Shown: one piece after another, positions 6,774-14,210 of the stretch
Position numbering within the stretch: the stretch's first letter is position 1
How the letters are laid out: every line of letters begins with the position of its first letter
Source of the DNA: CAZFHP01 sp964519365
Lineage (GTDB): Bacteria > Babelota > Babeliae > Babelales > RVW-14
Assembly: GCA_964519365.1 (NCBI GenBank)
Contig: CAZFHP010000021.1
Coordinates: 1 to 24,238, forward strand
Length of the DNA: 24,238 nucleotides
Direction: 5' to 3'
Notes under the pieces: generated by a model
What the model was told of the DNA's origin: nothing
Database searches by the model: none
The model's input: only the letters and a program-made list of their open reading frames with translations
Translations under genes and position numbers: made by a program

Positions 6774-7138
6774 GGATTGTGAACTCTTTTAAATCCTAAG
6801 CTTACATCTCCAAAATTAATCAACAAACCAACTTCTAAATTATAAGCTTCTAGATAATTTTTAGCTTGTGCCAAATGAACATTTTCCAATTTACTAATGG
6901 CCTTCAACTCTACCATTACTTTCTCTTCAACAAAAAAATCAATTCTTCTTTTTCCAACCTCAACGCCTTTATAATAAATAGTCATCTCAAACTCTCTTTG
7001 AAATGATAAACCCTGATTTTTTAATTCTATAGCCAAAGCTCTTTGATAAACTACTTCTTGAAATCCATTACCTAATTTGGAATGAACTTCCATTGCGCAA
7101 CCAATAACTTTCCGTGTTATATCTTGATATTTAATCAT
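6770..7138 (-). CDS. GxxExxY family protein (PD-(D/E)XK nuclease fold)
   Basis: The 122-residue product is a clear member of the GxxExxY family (PDDEXK_3-type), with the naming motif G25-F-Q-E28-V-V-Y31. The putative nuclease residues are intact: E28, D67 in RRIDFFV, E77-L-K79 in MVELKA, and Q91 with Y95 in QAKNYLEAY. The family has a nuclease-like fold but no established cellular function. The length is typical. It is the only gene within element B, flanked by the mirrored arms, so it may act on those arms as the mobilising or maintenance enzyme (inference). The ATG at 7138 has only a weak GAG ribosome site. Its TGA overlaps the ATG of the downstream RING/ankyrin frame. Confidence 0.9.
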   Translation of the reverse strand: MIKYQDITRKVIGCAMEVHSKLGNGFQEVVYQRALAIELKNQGLSFQREFEMTIYYKGVEVGKRRIDFFVEEKVMVELKAISKLENVHLAQAKNYLEAYNLEVGLLINFGDVSLGFKRVHNP

Positions 7139-7163
7139 AATGGTTATTTCTCTTGCTCGTATA

Positions 7164-7177
7164 AATCGTGGTTCAGA
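7164..7177. repeat. Internal copy of the element cap
   Basis: AATCGTGGTTCAGA repeats the right-end cap of element B (7304-7317) in the same orientation, about 140 bp inside it and 25 bp upstream of the GxxExxY start. It may mark the original right end of a shorter element. Confidence 0.7.
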
Positions 7178-7210
7178 AATAAAAACTCAACACTGTTCTA
7201 ACAATCAGTA

Positions 7211-7229
7211 TGATCAAAAAATTTGATCA
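7211..7229. repeat. Short perfect inverted repeat upstream of the GxxExxY gene
   Basis: TGATCAAA and TTTGATCA flank a 3-nt A spacer, about 75 bp upstream of the GxxExxY start. Its symmetry and place suggest an operator for a dimeric regulator or a structural feature of the element; neither is shown. Confidence 0.5.
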
Positions 7230-7324
7230 ATCAATTAAACACCAAATCAAAGATCTTTTTTTGTGTCTCATCAAAAGAATCCTGTAAATCCTACCAATCG
7301 TGTAAATCGTGGTTCAGACAAATC

Positions 7325-8446
7325 TTAGTAATAAAACCGTCTGATCGCAATATTATTAAGCCAACCCAAACTCATAAGTGTCGTCCATAAGTTTGTTAGA
7401 CCATAACTAAATAATGGCAATGGTATGCCAACAATAGGCAGGATACCTATAACCATGCCAATATTTATGCACATTGATAAAAGAATATGTATAAGTAAAC
7501 CTAATGCTATAATTTGTTGCGTAAACGACGGGATAAAACAAATAATAAACGCTAAACGCATAAATAAAACTGTGAACAAAAATAAAACAAGAAGCGCGCC
7601 AACAAACCCCCATTCTTCACAAATAACCGAAAAAATAAAGTCTGTATGGTCTTCAGGCAAAAAGTCTAACTTATTTTGTGTGCCCTGTAAAAAACCTTTT
7701 CCCCAGAGCCCTCCTGAGCCGATGGCTATTTTTGACTGTTCCACTTGATACCGTTCTTTTCTTATATCACCGTACCCAAACAAAACAAGAATGCGCCGTT
7801 GCTGATACGGCTTTAAAAATGTCCAAAGCATAGGAGCTCCCAATAAACCAATAATGCCGGCGACAAGAAAAAACTTTTTGTCCAGACCAATAAACCATAG
7901 TAAAATCATACCAGAAAATAAAACGACTAGAGCTGTCCCTAAGTCTGGCTGCTTTAAAATTAAAACAAAGCTTATGAGTAAGATCGCTATGGGAAACAAA
8001 AACTTCCTGAACGACGGAACACGAACAGTATTATAGTCTCGGTCACGTGTTTTTCGATCAAAACACGACGCAATAAAAACTGGTAAAAAAAGCTTTACTA
8101 GCTCTGACGGCTGGAAGCGAAAGAAATACAGGGATATCCATCGCTGCGCACCCATCCCCCGCCAACCACTAAAGAACGTATAGAGCAATAGCAAGAGCGT
8201 TATGCCGTATAACAGCTTACCTGAACGGGTAAATTCCCGTAAATCTTTTATACAAAAAAAGAAGTACAAACAAAGCCCACTAACAACCCCAAATATTTGT
8301 TTTTTAAAAAAAATAGAAAAGGGACGGTCTGGCGTATACGTTGAACTAAATACAAACAGTAGCCCCAAGCCAAGCATTACAAGAGTAAGCGAAAAACTTA
8401 CCCAGTCAAAATAACGAAAATAACGACGGTCCATATGATCTAGCAT
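7325..8446 (-). CDS. rodA: Rod shape-determining protein RodA (SEDS peptidoglycan glycosyltransferase)
   Basis: The 373-residue polytopic membrane protein has the SEDS signatures in order: GAQRWISL and FQPSELVK (about 99-118), KQPDLGTA (165-172), KIAIGSGGLWGKGFLQGTQ (239-257) followed by LDFLPEDHTDFIFSVICEEWG (260-280), and the C-terminal GIPLPLFSYG block. D269 in HTDF corresponds to the aspartate regarded as essential in the family. RodA polymerises lipid II into glycan strands with a class B PBP, so this organism makes lateral-wall peptidoglycan. RodA is favoured over FtsW because of the LPEDHTDF wording and length. ATG at 8446 is used; the Met at residue 5 is an alternative. Element B begins 3 bp after its stop, but the C-terminus appears whole. 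Neither mreB/C/D nor a PBP2 gene is in this window. Confidence 0.93.
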   Translation of the reverse strand: MLDHMDRRYFRYFDWVSFSLTLVMLGLGLLFVFSSTYTPDRPFSIFFKKQIFGVVSGLCLYFFFCIKDLREFTRSGKLLYGITLLLLLYTFFSGWRGMGAQRWISLYFFRFQPSELVKLFLPVFIASCFDRKTRDRDYNTVRVPSFRKFLFPIAILLISFVLILKQPDLGTALVVLFSGMILLWFIGLDKKFFLVAGIIGLLGAPMLWTFLKPYQQRRILVLFGYGDIRKERYQVEQSKIAIGSGGLWGKGFLQGTQNKLDFLPEDHTDFIFSVICEEWGFVGALLVLFLFTVLFMRLAFIICFIPSFTQQIIALGLLIHILLSMCINIGMVIGILPIVGIPLPLFSYGLTNLWTTLMSLGWLNNIAIRRFYY

Positions 8447-8498
8447 GTTTTTATTCGCACGTTTTTATTAGCTTTTGTTCTTATTTGCTTTTATACTT

Positions 8499-8523
8499 TT
8501 GACATGTAATTTTTGACATGTAA
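8499..8523. repeat. Duplicated TTGACATGTAA motif between divergent rodA and sbcC genes
   Basis: TTGACATGTAA occurs at 8499-8509 and again at 8513-8523, with a 14-bp period. Each copy contains a -35-like TTGACA facing sbcC, but no good -10 is visible at the right spacing. It may be a pair of regulator sites in the 111-bp divergent promoter region. Confidence 0.5.
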
Positions 8524-8557
8524 CAATTTTATCAAAAAAATAAATTTTTAAAAAATT

Positions 8558-11278
8558 ATGATCCCACAAAAGCTTGAACTTAAAAATTTCTTGTGCTACG
8601 GCGAAGATACACAAACAATTGATTTTAAAAACTATAACCTTATCTGTCTGTCCGGGAAAAACGGCAACGGCAAGTCTGCATTACTTGATGCTATGACCTG
8701 GGCATTATGGGGACATGCTCGCAAAATAACGGGGACAATAAAAGCAGACGAAGGATTATTGCGATTAGGCCAAACACGCATGATGGTCTGTTTTGAGTTT
8801 ACCTTGCAAGAAAAACAATATCGCATTCGACGCGAATATGCCAAAACATACGGGAAACCCTACGCTTCGCTAGATTTCGATATTTTTAACGACTCTTCAA
8901 AGAACTTTATCGCCCTTACAGACAAAACAATTAAACTCACACAGGCAAAAATAGAACAAACTATTGGGCTTGACTTTGAAACGTTTATTAATTCTGCGTT
9001 CTTAAAACAAGGACAGTCAAATAAATTTTCTAAAAAAACGCCCAAAGAACGCAAACATATTTTGGCAACTATTTTGGGACTATCAAAATACGATAAGCTC
9101 CAACAGCATGCGCTTGAGCTATCAAAGAAACAAGCTGAAGAAAAACGTGTACTGACAAAGCTTCAAGAGCAAGCACAGCTAGAAATAGAAAAAGAACATG
9201 TTGTCACAGCAGCGCTTTCATGCGAACAAAAAGACAATACTAAAATAATTAAACTCATAGACGAAACACAAAAAAAATTATCTCAAAAAGAAAACGAGAA
9301 GCAAACGTGGGAAAAACAAAAACAAGCATACGATTCGCTCACACAAGAAATAATAAGAGTCACACAAAAAAGAACTACAAAAAACACACGCTTACTTGAG
9401 CTTGTAAAATACTGGAAACGCGTTCACGCACAGGCACTCAAGCTTCCCGATATAAAAAAACTAGAACACAAAAAATGGGAATTAATCAAACAAGAACAAA
9501 CGTTTCTAGAACTTCAGAAAAATTCTTTATCGATTAAAGAAAAAATCTTACACACACAGAATATGCTTGCCAAGCATGAACAAGCAATCAAAAATAAGCT
9601 TGAAAAAAAGCTTCATGAGCTTACGCTCGACCGAGAGAAAAAAGAGCTTATACTCCAAAATACGTGTCAAACGCTTGAACAAAAACAAAAAGAAGTACAC
9701 GAGATTAACAAACAAGAAGAAACTTTCATGCACGAGCATGCAAAAATCACACAGGAACAAAAACAAGAAAAAGCGTTCATGCAAGAATTTACACGCGTCA
9801 AAGCACAGTTTGACAAACGACGCGTTTTTTATCAAACGCTTATTCAACGAGGCAATCACGTAAAAACTTTAATCAAAGAATTACATGACAAAAAAAATAT
9901 CACACATGACAAGACAAATCCATCGTGCCCATTGTGCCAGCAAGTACTCACGCTTAAAAGAAAACAGTATTTAAACAGGCAATTTAAGCAACAAGAAGTA
10001 TTTCTTACGCATAGGCTTAATCGCATAACAAAACTTATCAAAAAGCTTAAAGAAATACTCGTCACGCAACATAAAGACGTACAAAAACTCACTAAAAAGT
10101 CAGAACACTATGCCCAGCTGGCCATTCACGTAAAAGAACTTCTTAAAAACCAAAAACAAGCAATGCTCGAGCGTAAAAGTATCACACAAGCGTGTCAGCT
10201 ATTAGACCCCGCAAAAACAAAATTCGAAAAAGAAATACTCGAGTTCACAAAAAAAATCGATACTCACAAACAAAGCACCAAAAGCGTGCTTGTTCAAGAC
10301 AAAACAATAATTACGTATAATCAAACGCTTGAAAAATTAATACGTGAAAAAAAAGCATGCACGTATCCAGAAAAAGAGCATAAAGAGCTTGCAAAAGAGA
10401 TAACACAAATCGATAACGACTTAAAAAAAATAGAAACCATACGACACGAGCTTGATTCCCAGCATAAAAGAAAGATCGAAATTTCACAGCTGTGCAAAGA
10501 ATTAAAAGATCTCAAGTATACGCTTATTGATCTAACAGACAAACAAAAGAAACTCTCTTTTGACAAGACAACTTATAGTACGATAGAAAAAGCTATCGAA
10601 ACAATCGCAAAAGAGCTTATAGAGCATCGTGCGCAAAAAGACAAAATTCTGCAAAAAATCGGTCGGCTAAACAACGAGATCGATCGTATTGCGTTACTTA
10701 AGCAAGAACGAAAAAAACGCATAAAAGTTTTGAAAAAAATCACACAAGAGCAAGAAGACTATCATGCTATTGCACAAGCGTTTAGCAAAGACGGCCTGCA
10801 AGCATTGCTTATAGAAGAAGCGATCCCCGAAATAGAAGACGAAGCAAATAATATTCTGGGCAAGCTTACGAATAATCAAGCACAAATTTTTATCGAATCA
10901 CTTCGTGATTTAAAGCGTGGGGGCACCAAAGAAACTCTTGATATCAAAATAGCAGACACAATTGGGATCAGGCCCTATGAGATGTACTCTGGTGGCGAAG
11001 CGTTTCGTATAGACTTTGCTTTACGCATCGCTATTTCCAAGCTATTGGCACGCCGGGCAGGCACAGCACTTCAAACGTTAATTATTGACGAAGGTTTTGG
11101 GTCTCAAGACGAAGACGGGTTGGCCCGGCTCATGAATGCTATTCATGCTATTCAACATGATTTTGCTAAAGTTATTATCGTTTCTCATCTGCCTGAATTT
11201 AAAGATCATTTCCCCGTGCACTTTTTGGCAAGCAAAAGCGCAACTGGCTCGACTATTACTGTAGAAGAACGGGGGTAA
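8558..11278 (+). CDS. sbcC: SbcC/Rad50-like DNA repair ATPase
   Basis: This 906-residue SMC-like protein has an N-terminal ABC half with Walker A GKNGNGKS (33-40), a Q-loop region near FINSAFLKQGQ, two long Lys/Glu/Gln-rich coiled coils (about 170-440 and 475-745), a zinc hook C457-P-L-C460 at the apex, and a C-terminal half with the signature SGGE (811-814) and Walker B LIIDEGFG (D844, E845). This is the SbcC/Rad50 arrangement: with the SbcD/Mre11 nuclease it tethers DNA ends and cleaves hairpins and palindromes. No sbcD/mre11 gene lies in this window, which is unusual because the pair is normally adjacent. Three large palindromes occur nearby, one starting 11 bp after its stop. The ATG at 8558 immediately precedes the conserved first strand; its ribosome binding site is poor. 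Confidence 0.9.
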   Translation: MIPQKLELKNFLCYGEDTQTIDFKNYNLICLSGKNGNGKSALLDAMTWALWGHARKITGTIKADEGLLRLGQTRMMVCFEFTLQEKQYRIRREYAKTYGKPYASLDFDIFNDSSKNFIALTDKTIKLTQAKIEQTIGLDFETFINSAFLKQGQSNKFSKKTPKERKHILATILGLSKYDKLQQHALELSKKQAEEKRVLTKLQEQAQLEIEKEHVVTAALSCEQKDNTKIIKLIDETQKKLSQKENEKQTWEKQKQAYDSLTQEIIRVTQKRTTKNTRLLELVKYWKRVHAQALKLPDIKKLEHKKWELIKQEQTFLELQKNSLSIKEKILHTQNMLAKHEQAIKNKLEKKLHELTLDREKKELILQNTCQTLEQKQKEVHEINKQEETFMHEHAKITQEQKQEKAFMQEFTRVKAQFDKRRVFYQTLIQRGNHVKTLIKELHDKKNITHDKTNPSCPLCQQVLTLKRKQYLNRQFKQQEVFLTHRLNRITKLIKKLKEILVTQHKDVQKLTKKSEHYAQLAIHVKELLKNQKQAMLERKSITQACQLLDPAKTKFEKEILEFTKKIDTHKQSTKSVLVQDKTIITYNQTLEKLIREKKACTYPEKEHKELAKEITQIDNDLKKIETIRHELDSQHKRKIEISQLCKELKDLKYTLIDLTDKQKKLSFDKTTYSTIEKAIETIAKELIEHRAQKDKILQKIGRLNNEIDRIALLKQERKKRIKVLKKITQEQEDYHAIAQAFSKDGLQALLIEEAIPEIEDEANNILGKLTNNQAQIFIESLRDLKRGGTKETLDIKIADTIGIRPYEMYSGGEAFRIDFALRIAISKLLARRAGTALQTLIIDEGFGSQDEDGLARLMNAIHAIQHDFAKVIIVSHLPEFKDHFPVHFLASKSATGSTITVEERG

Positions 11279-11288
11279 AATATTTATC

Positions 11289-11456
11289 TGTCTGAACCAG
11301 GATAATCACGATAAGAAAGATAAGAAAGATGCACAATAATTTCCCGAGCTATATCTTAATAAAATCATACGTTTTCACGCAAAGATTTTTCGCAGCACAA
11401 CACATAACGAAAACATCCCTCTTATCATTCTTATCATAGTTATCCTGGTTCAGACA
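11289..11456. mobile_element. Palindromic element C (gene-less, GxxExxY-associated family)
   Basis: Mirrored arms at 11289-11331 and 11414-11456 (37 of 43 positions match) begin with the cap TGTCTGAACCAG. The arm then carries 9-nt units at 11301, 11310 and 11319, two of them identical (GATAAGAAA), and ends in GATG. The 82-bp centre has no gene. It lies between the convergent sbcC and 11495-12229 genes, 10 bp after the sbcC stop, so its hairpin may also serve as their shared transcript end, although no T-run follows. Confidence 0.78.
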
Positions 11457-11494
11457 ACAGAAACTATGATGTTTTTTTAACTATCGAACTCACG

Positions 11495-12229
11495 TTACTT
11501 AAATGGATTCCAAGCACCAAACGAATTCGACAACGGATCTTCATCTGATAACTCTTTGCAAATAGCATCTACAAAAGAACTAAGCATCTTTTTCAAAACT
11601 ACAAGTTCTTTTTTGTCTTTGCAAAAGTGCTTACAAAACAAACCGTACAAAGATCCATACAAACCCATAACTTTGAAAACGAGTTCTTTCTGATGATCAA
11701 AGCAAGTATCTTGTGCCTCATCGTATAATTCAAACGCTTCATGTAACAATGCTCCTAATCGAGTATAAAAAGCATCATCAACAGGAGTCCCATCTTTTTC
11801 TGCAAGATATTCTGTAATCTCAAGGACTTTTGCAATAATCGATTCTCTATCGCAAGCAAACATCAAGCGAACTAATTCTCTTACGCGAGCATAAAAACCA
11901 TGATCAACCTGAATGCCATTTTCTTCTGCTGTACGCTTAAAGATATCAAGCACTTTTGTAATAACTGCTTCTGGATCTTGACTTAACGCAAACATAAAAG
12001 ATGATTTTAAGTTAATCGTACGATGGCTAAGAGCATCTAATTCCGCTTTTATACCAACAGCTGTTTTCATTACTTCTTTTTTTAACGTTTGCAGAACAGA
12101 GTCTATGCTATAATACGCAGGGCCATATACAGGCTTAGCGTAATTTGGCACACAACAAGCCTGGCTTCCAGACCCAACAAAAGCACATACAGCTAAAACT
12201 GCCAAAGTATTTCTTAAAACACGTTTCAT
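11495..12229 (-). CDS. Exported protein with an internal 40-residue duplication
   Basis: I do not recognise a family. The 244-residue product has a signal peptide (MKRVLRNTLAVLAVCAFVGS, probable cleavage near ..GSQA, residue 24), followed by a Cys pair. Residues 85-124 and 127-166 are a tandem duplication of a helical unit: about 17 of 40 positions are identical, with K-V-L, A-E and F-Y-x-R in register. A Cys-containing helical end follows (C176, C201, C205). The start at 12229 was chosen over an upstream Met at 12286 because a GGGGG ribosome site sits 8 nt before it and the signal peptide begins there. It is the last gene of the exported-protein block and faces element C. A periplasmic, surface or secreted role is inferred. 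Confidence 0.7.
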   Translation of the reverse strand: MKRVLRNTLAVLAVCAFVGSGSQACCVPNYAKPVYGPAYYSIDSVLQTLKKEVMKTAVGIKAELDALSHRTINLKSSFMFALSQDPEAVITKVLDIFKRTAEENGIQVDHGFYARVRELVRLMFACDRESIIAKVLEITEYLAEKDGTPVDDAFYTRLGALLHEAFELYDEAQDTCFDHQKELVFKVMGLYGSLYGLFCKHFCKDKKELVVLKKMLSSFVDAICKELSDEDPLSNSFGAWNPFK

Positions 12230-12237
12230 AATAAAAT

Positions 12238-12242
12238 CCCCC
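12238..12242 (-). promoter_or_regulatory. G-rich ribosome binding site
   Basis: GGGGG followed by ATTTTATT and the ATG at 12229. It sets the start of the exported protein downstream of the longer open frame, and shares its wording with the sites at 15077 and 15905. Confidence 0.7.
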
Positions 12243-12276
12243 GAATAAAAAAACTTAACAAACGAATGTACCCCGA

Positions 12277-12810
12277 CTAAGAACACTTACACGATAAAGC
12301 TTTTTCTCTCATTTTATTGAGCCATGCAAACATTTGTTCAATCTCACCATCGTCACAAATCTCTTTTCCCATAAGAATAATTGCTTGATTTTGAGCATCT
12401 AAACGTTCTTGTGAAGAAAGATTCATCCCATTTTCATAACAAATTGCACCCAAAAACAAATAAGCCAACGACAATGATTCTAATCTGTTATGCCAAAGTC
12501 TTTGTTGTTCTTTGCATGTAAGGGCATGACTATCTCGACTTTTATGGACACAAGTATTCCTCGTAAAAAACTGTTCAAAACGACTTAAACAACAATAAGA
12601 ACAAATAGTCTTCGGTGCATTCTCCTCGCATTTTTTTATTGCGTCTCGCACTTCTGCAAAAGCTTTTTTTAAACCCTCTCGTTTATTACAGCTACCATCA
12701 AGCTTAATTTCTATCTGATCATACGATGTATCTGCAGCTACAGGTTGCTGCCAAAATAAAAAAGAACAGAACACGCTACACATAAACATCATGCTAAACA
12801 AACGTTTCAT
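12277..12810 (-). CDS. Small cysteine-rich exported protein
   Basis: No family is recognised. The 177-residue product has a signal peptide (MKRLFSMMFMCSVFCSFLFW, cleavage probably after ..PVAA at residue 26). The mature part is mostly helical and holds about ten cysteines, including a CSYCC cluster and a C-terminal CKCS, which suggests disulfide bonds in an oxidising compartment. There is no membrane segment after the signal peptide. The ATG at 12810 follows GGGGA (12817-12821) by about 6-7 nt. The gene is 47 bp upstream of the last gene of the block and 24 bp downstream of the previous one, consistent with co-transcription. Confidence 0.65.
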   Translation of the reverse strand: MKRLFSMMFMCSVFCSFLFWQQPVAADTSYDQIEIKLDGSCNKREGLKKAFAEVRDAIKKCEENAPKTICSYCCLSRFEQFFTRNTCVHKSRDSHALTCKEQQRLWHNRLESLSLAYLFLGAICYENGMNLSSQERLDAQNQAIILMGKEICDDGEIEQMFAWLNKMREKALSCKCS

Positions 12811-12834
12811 AATAAATCCCCTGAATAAAACATA

Positions 12835-13728
12835 CTAAGCATCAAACACACCAAAAAGAGGCGGCTCATAACAAACTTCAGTTATTGGACCAAACGTAGG
12901 ACACAGCGGCGGAGTCCAGCCAGCGGGGCGAGAACTCTTTAATGTTGGCAGCCAAGATGCTATACGTTCTAGCATCTGCGCCCACATGCTCTGACCTGCA
13001 TTCGCAACTGTCGCTGTACTCACACTGGCTATCTCGTGTAAACCGGCCGTGCTATTTGCCAAACAAACACCTGTGCTTATATTGGCTAACGGAGCACTAT
13101 TCTCTACAACAAGCAAACCCATATCAGCACTTACATTTGTTAACGTTTGCACTCCAGCTCCTGCGTCTTTAACTCGCCAAACGTTATCAACAAGTCCCGT
13201 TACGCCATCTTTTAACACACAACACCTATCAGAAGTCCAGCTTGCTATGCCTGTAAAAAATTCTTGAACATACGGCAGAGTATGAGATAAAAATGCACTC
13301 ACACGAGGGATAATTATGCCCATCTGAAAATAGTGTTCAGCCAAGGCATCTAACGCGATAACCAAAACAGTAATCCCTGTCGTCCAACATGCAATATTAC
13401 AGATTCTATACAAACGTTTACGCTTGATCTCTTTTTCGAACATAACAATCCAGTCAGCAATCAAAAAATCATCTACCTGACACGTTTCAAGCGTTCTGAC
13501 AAACCACTCTCTGTTCGCTTCAGGAATATTACGCTTGTCTAATCCCTGCTTAAATATCTCATGCCATGTAACAGAACGATCAAGTTCTTTTTCAATAGTT
13601 TTATGCAACGTTTGCACACTGGCCAATATTTCTTCTTTTGTTCTCCCGAATTGCTTGGTAAGCCCACCAAGTAAAATACTTGATCCACTCAAGCAACAAA
13701 AAACAAAAGCTATTATATATTTTTTCAC
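12835..13728 (-). CDS. Exported membrane-anchored protein, paralogue of the 14211 and 15177 genes
   Basis: The 297-residue product starts with a signal peptide (KKYIIAFVFCCLSGSSILL). A charged helical domain (about 25-108) precedes a membrane segment (about 112-128). After this comes the block ALDALAEHYFQMGIIIPRVS and LPYVQE (126-156), which aligns with the same block in the two genes upstream (ALDWYLELGYITPYMQ.. and VLDWYFDMGYITPHMS..). The C-terminal half is low in charge and ends in a Pro/Cys-rich tail. The start is a GTG at 13728: a GGGGG site lies 9 nt upstream, and the longer frame from 13752 would put four extra non-signal residues over that site. Function is unknown; host-facing or envelope is inferred. 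Confidence 0.68.
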   Translation of the reverse strand: MKKYIIAFVFCCLSGSSILLGGLTKQFGRTKEEILASVQTLHKTIEKELDRSVTWHEIFKQGLDKRNIPEANREWFVRTLETCQVDDFLIADWIVMFEKEIKRKRLYRICNIACWTTGITVLVIALDALAEHYFQMGIIIPRVSAFLSHTLPYVQEFFTGIASWTSDRCCVLKDGVTGLVDNVWRVKDAGAGVQTLTNVSADMGLLVVENSAPLANISTGVCLANSTAGLHEIASVSTATVANAGQSMWAQMLERIASWLPTLKSSRPAGWTPPLCPTFGPITEVCYEPPLFGVFDA

Positions 13729-13737
13729 AATAATATT

Positions 13738-13742
13738 CCCCC
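13738..13742 (-). promoter_or_regulatory. G-rich ribosome binding site before a GTG start
   Basis: GGGGG, then AATATTATT and GTG at 13728. The match to neighbouring leaders is the main reason to prefer the GTG start. Confidence 0.65.
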
Positions 13743-13754
13743 AATTACACACGG

Positions 13755-14180
13755 TTAAGCTTGAACATCAAAACCAGCTAATCGCAAGCCAGCAATCAAC
13801 GTAGCCCGTGACATCTGATATGCTTCTTCTGACGCAACCATACTTACGACACTAACAACGGTTGAAACACTTGAAAAAACAATACCTACAATTGAACGTG
13901 CCCGCGCCCATCGTGATCCAGACTCAATGCGTTTTAACCGGTGGTCCATCTCGGCTAAAAGCTCTTTCAGTTGGGCAATATCTGATTGAGTTACCGGTCC
14001 CACTTGTTGTTCTTCTCTCACGTTTACTATTTCTGAGTTATAACTTGAGTTATGACCCGAACGTTCTTGCTCATGACTACCGTTATTGCTGGCCATGGGG
14101 CCAGCAATAACAATACTTGTAGCACTTGTAGCAAAGCAAAAAACGCATAGTGCGACAACACTTCTGAATATATGCTTCAC
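13755..14180 (-). CDS. Small exported protein with coiled coil and C-terminal hydrophobic segment
   Basis: No family is recognised. The 141-residue product has a signal peptide (start GTG, KHIFRSVVALCVFCFATSAT, cleavage near ..VIAGP at 28), a polar Ser/Asn/Gln-rich linker (30-60), a short coiled coil (about 62-92, SDIAQLKELLAEMDHRLKRI) and a hydrophobic Val/Ser-rich segment (about 98-118) that could span or lie in a membrane. The GTG start at 14180 has GGGGG at 14187-14191, 6 nt upstream. It sits 26 bp upstream of the next gene and 30 bp downstream of the previous one, within the same block. It lacks the DWY..ITP motif of its neighbours. Confidence 0.65.
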   Translation of the reverse strand: MKHIFRSVVALCVFCFATSATSIVIAGPMASNNGSHEQERSGHNSSYNSEIVNVREEQQVGPVTQSDIAQLKELLAEMDHRLKRIESGSRWARARSIVGIVFSSVSTVVSVVSMVASEEAYQMSRATLIAGLRLAGFDVQA

Positions 14181-14186
14181 AAAAAG

Positions 14187-14191
14187 CCCCC
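14187..14191 (-). promoter_or_regulatory. G-rich ribosome binding site before a GTG start
   Basis: GGGGG, then CTTTTT and GTG at 14180. Spacing is 6 nt, slightly shorter than its neighbours. Confidence 0.6.
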
Positions 14192-14210
14192 TAAAATAAA
14201 ATCATAAATA

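Larger units (their letters stand above)
6672..7321. mobile_element. Palindromic element B carrying a GxxExxY gene
   Basis: Mirrored arms of 59 bp (6672-6730 and 7263-7321, 57 of 59 positions identical) enclose a GxxExxY gene. Each arm begins with the cap TTGTCTGAACCAC, then 9-nt units at 6685, 6694, 6703 and 6712, each starting with GATT, and ends with GATGA. The right end lies 3 bp past the rodA stop; the left end lies inside the RING/ankyrin frame. A second, internal copy of the cap (about 7164-7177) sits between the gene and the right arm, suggesting nested or partial duplication. The cap and unit design are shared with gene-less elements A and C. No target-site duplication is obvious. 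Confidence 0.8.

Noticed and set aside
8499..8541. TTGACA-based promoter for sbcC
   Set aside because: Two TTGACA boxes exist, but no adequate -10 lies 16-18 bp downstream, so only the repeat itself is reported.
9548..9859. Opposite-strand and alternative-frame open frames inside the sbcC coiled-coil region
   Set aside because: They arise from Lys/Glu/Gln-rich codon bias in sbcC; the composition is low-complexity with no start signals.
12942..13267. Plus-strand frames antisense to the exported proteins
   Set aside because: They overlap genes with signal peptides and good ribosome binding sites, and show no domain features.
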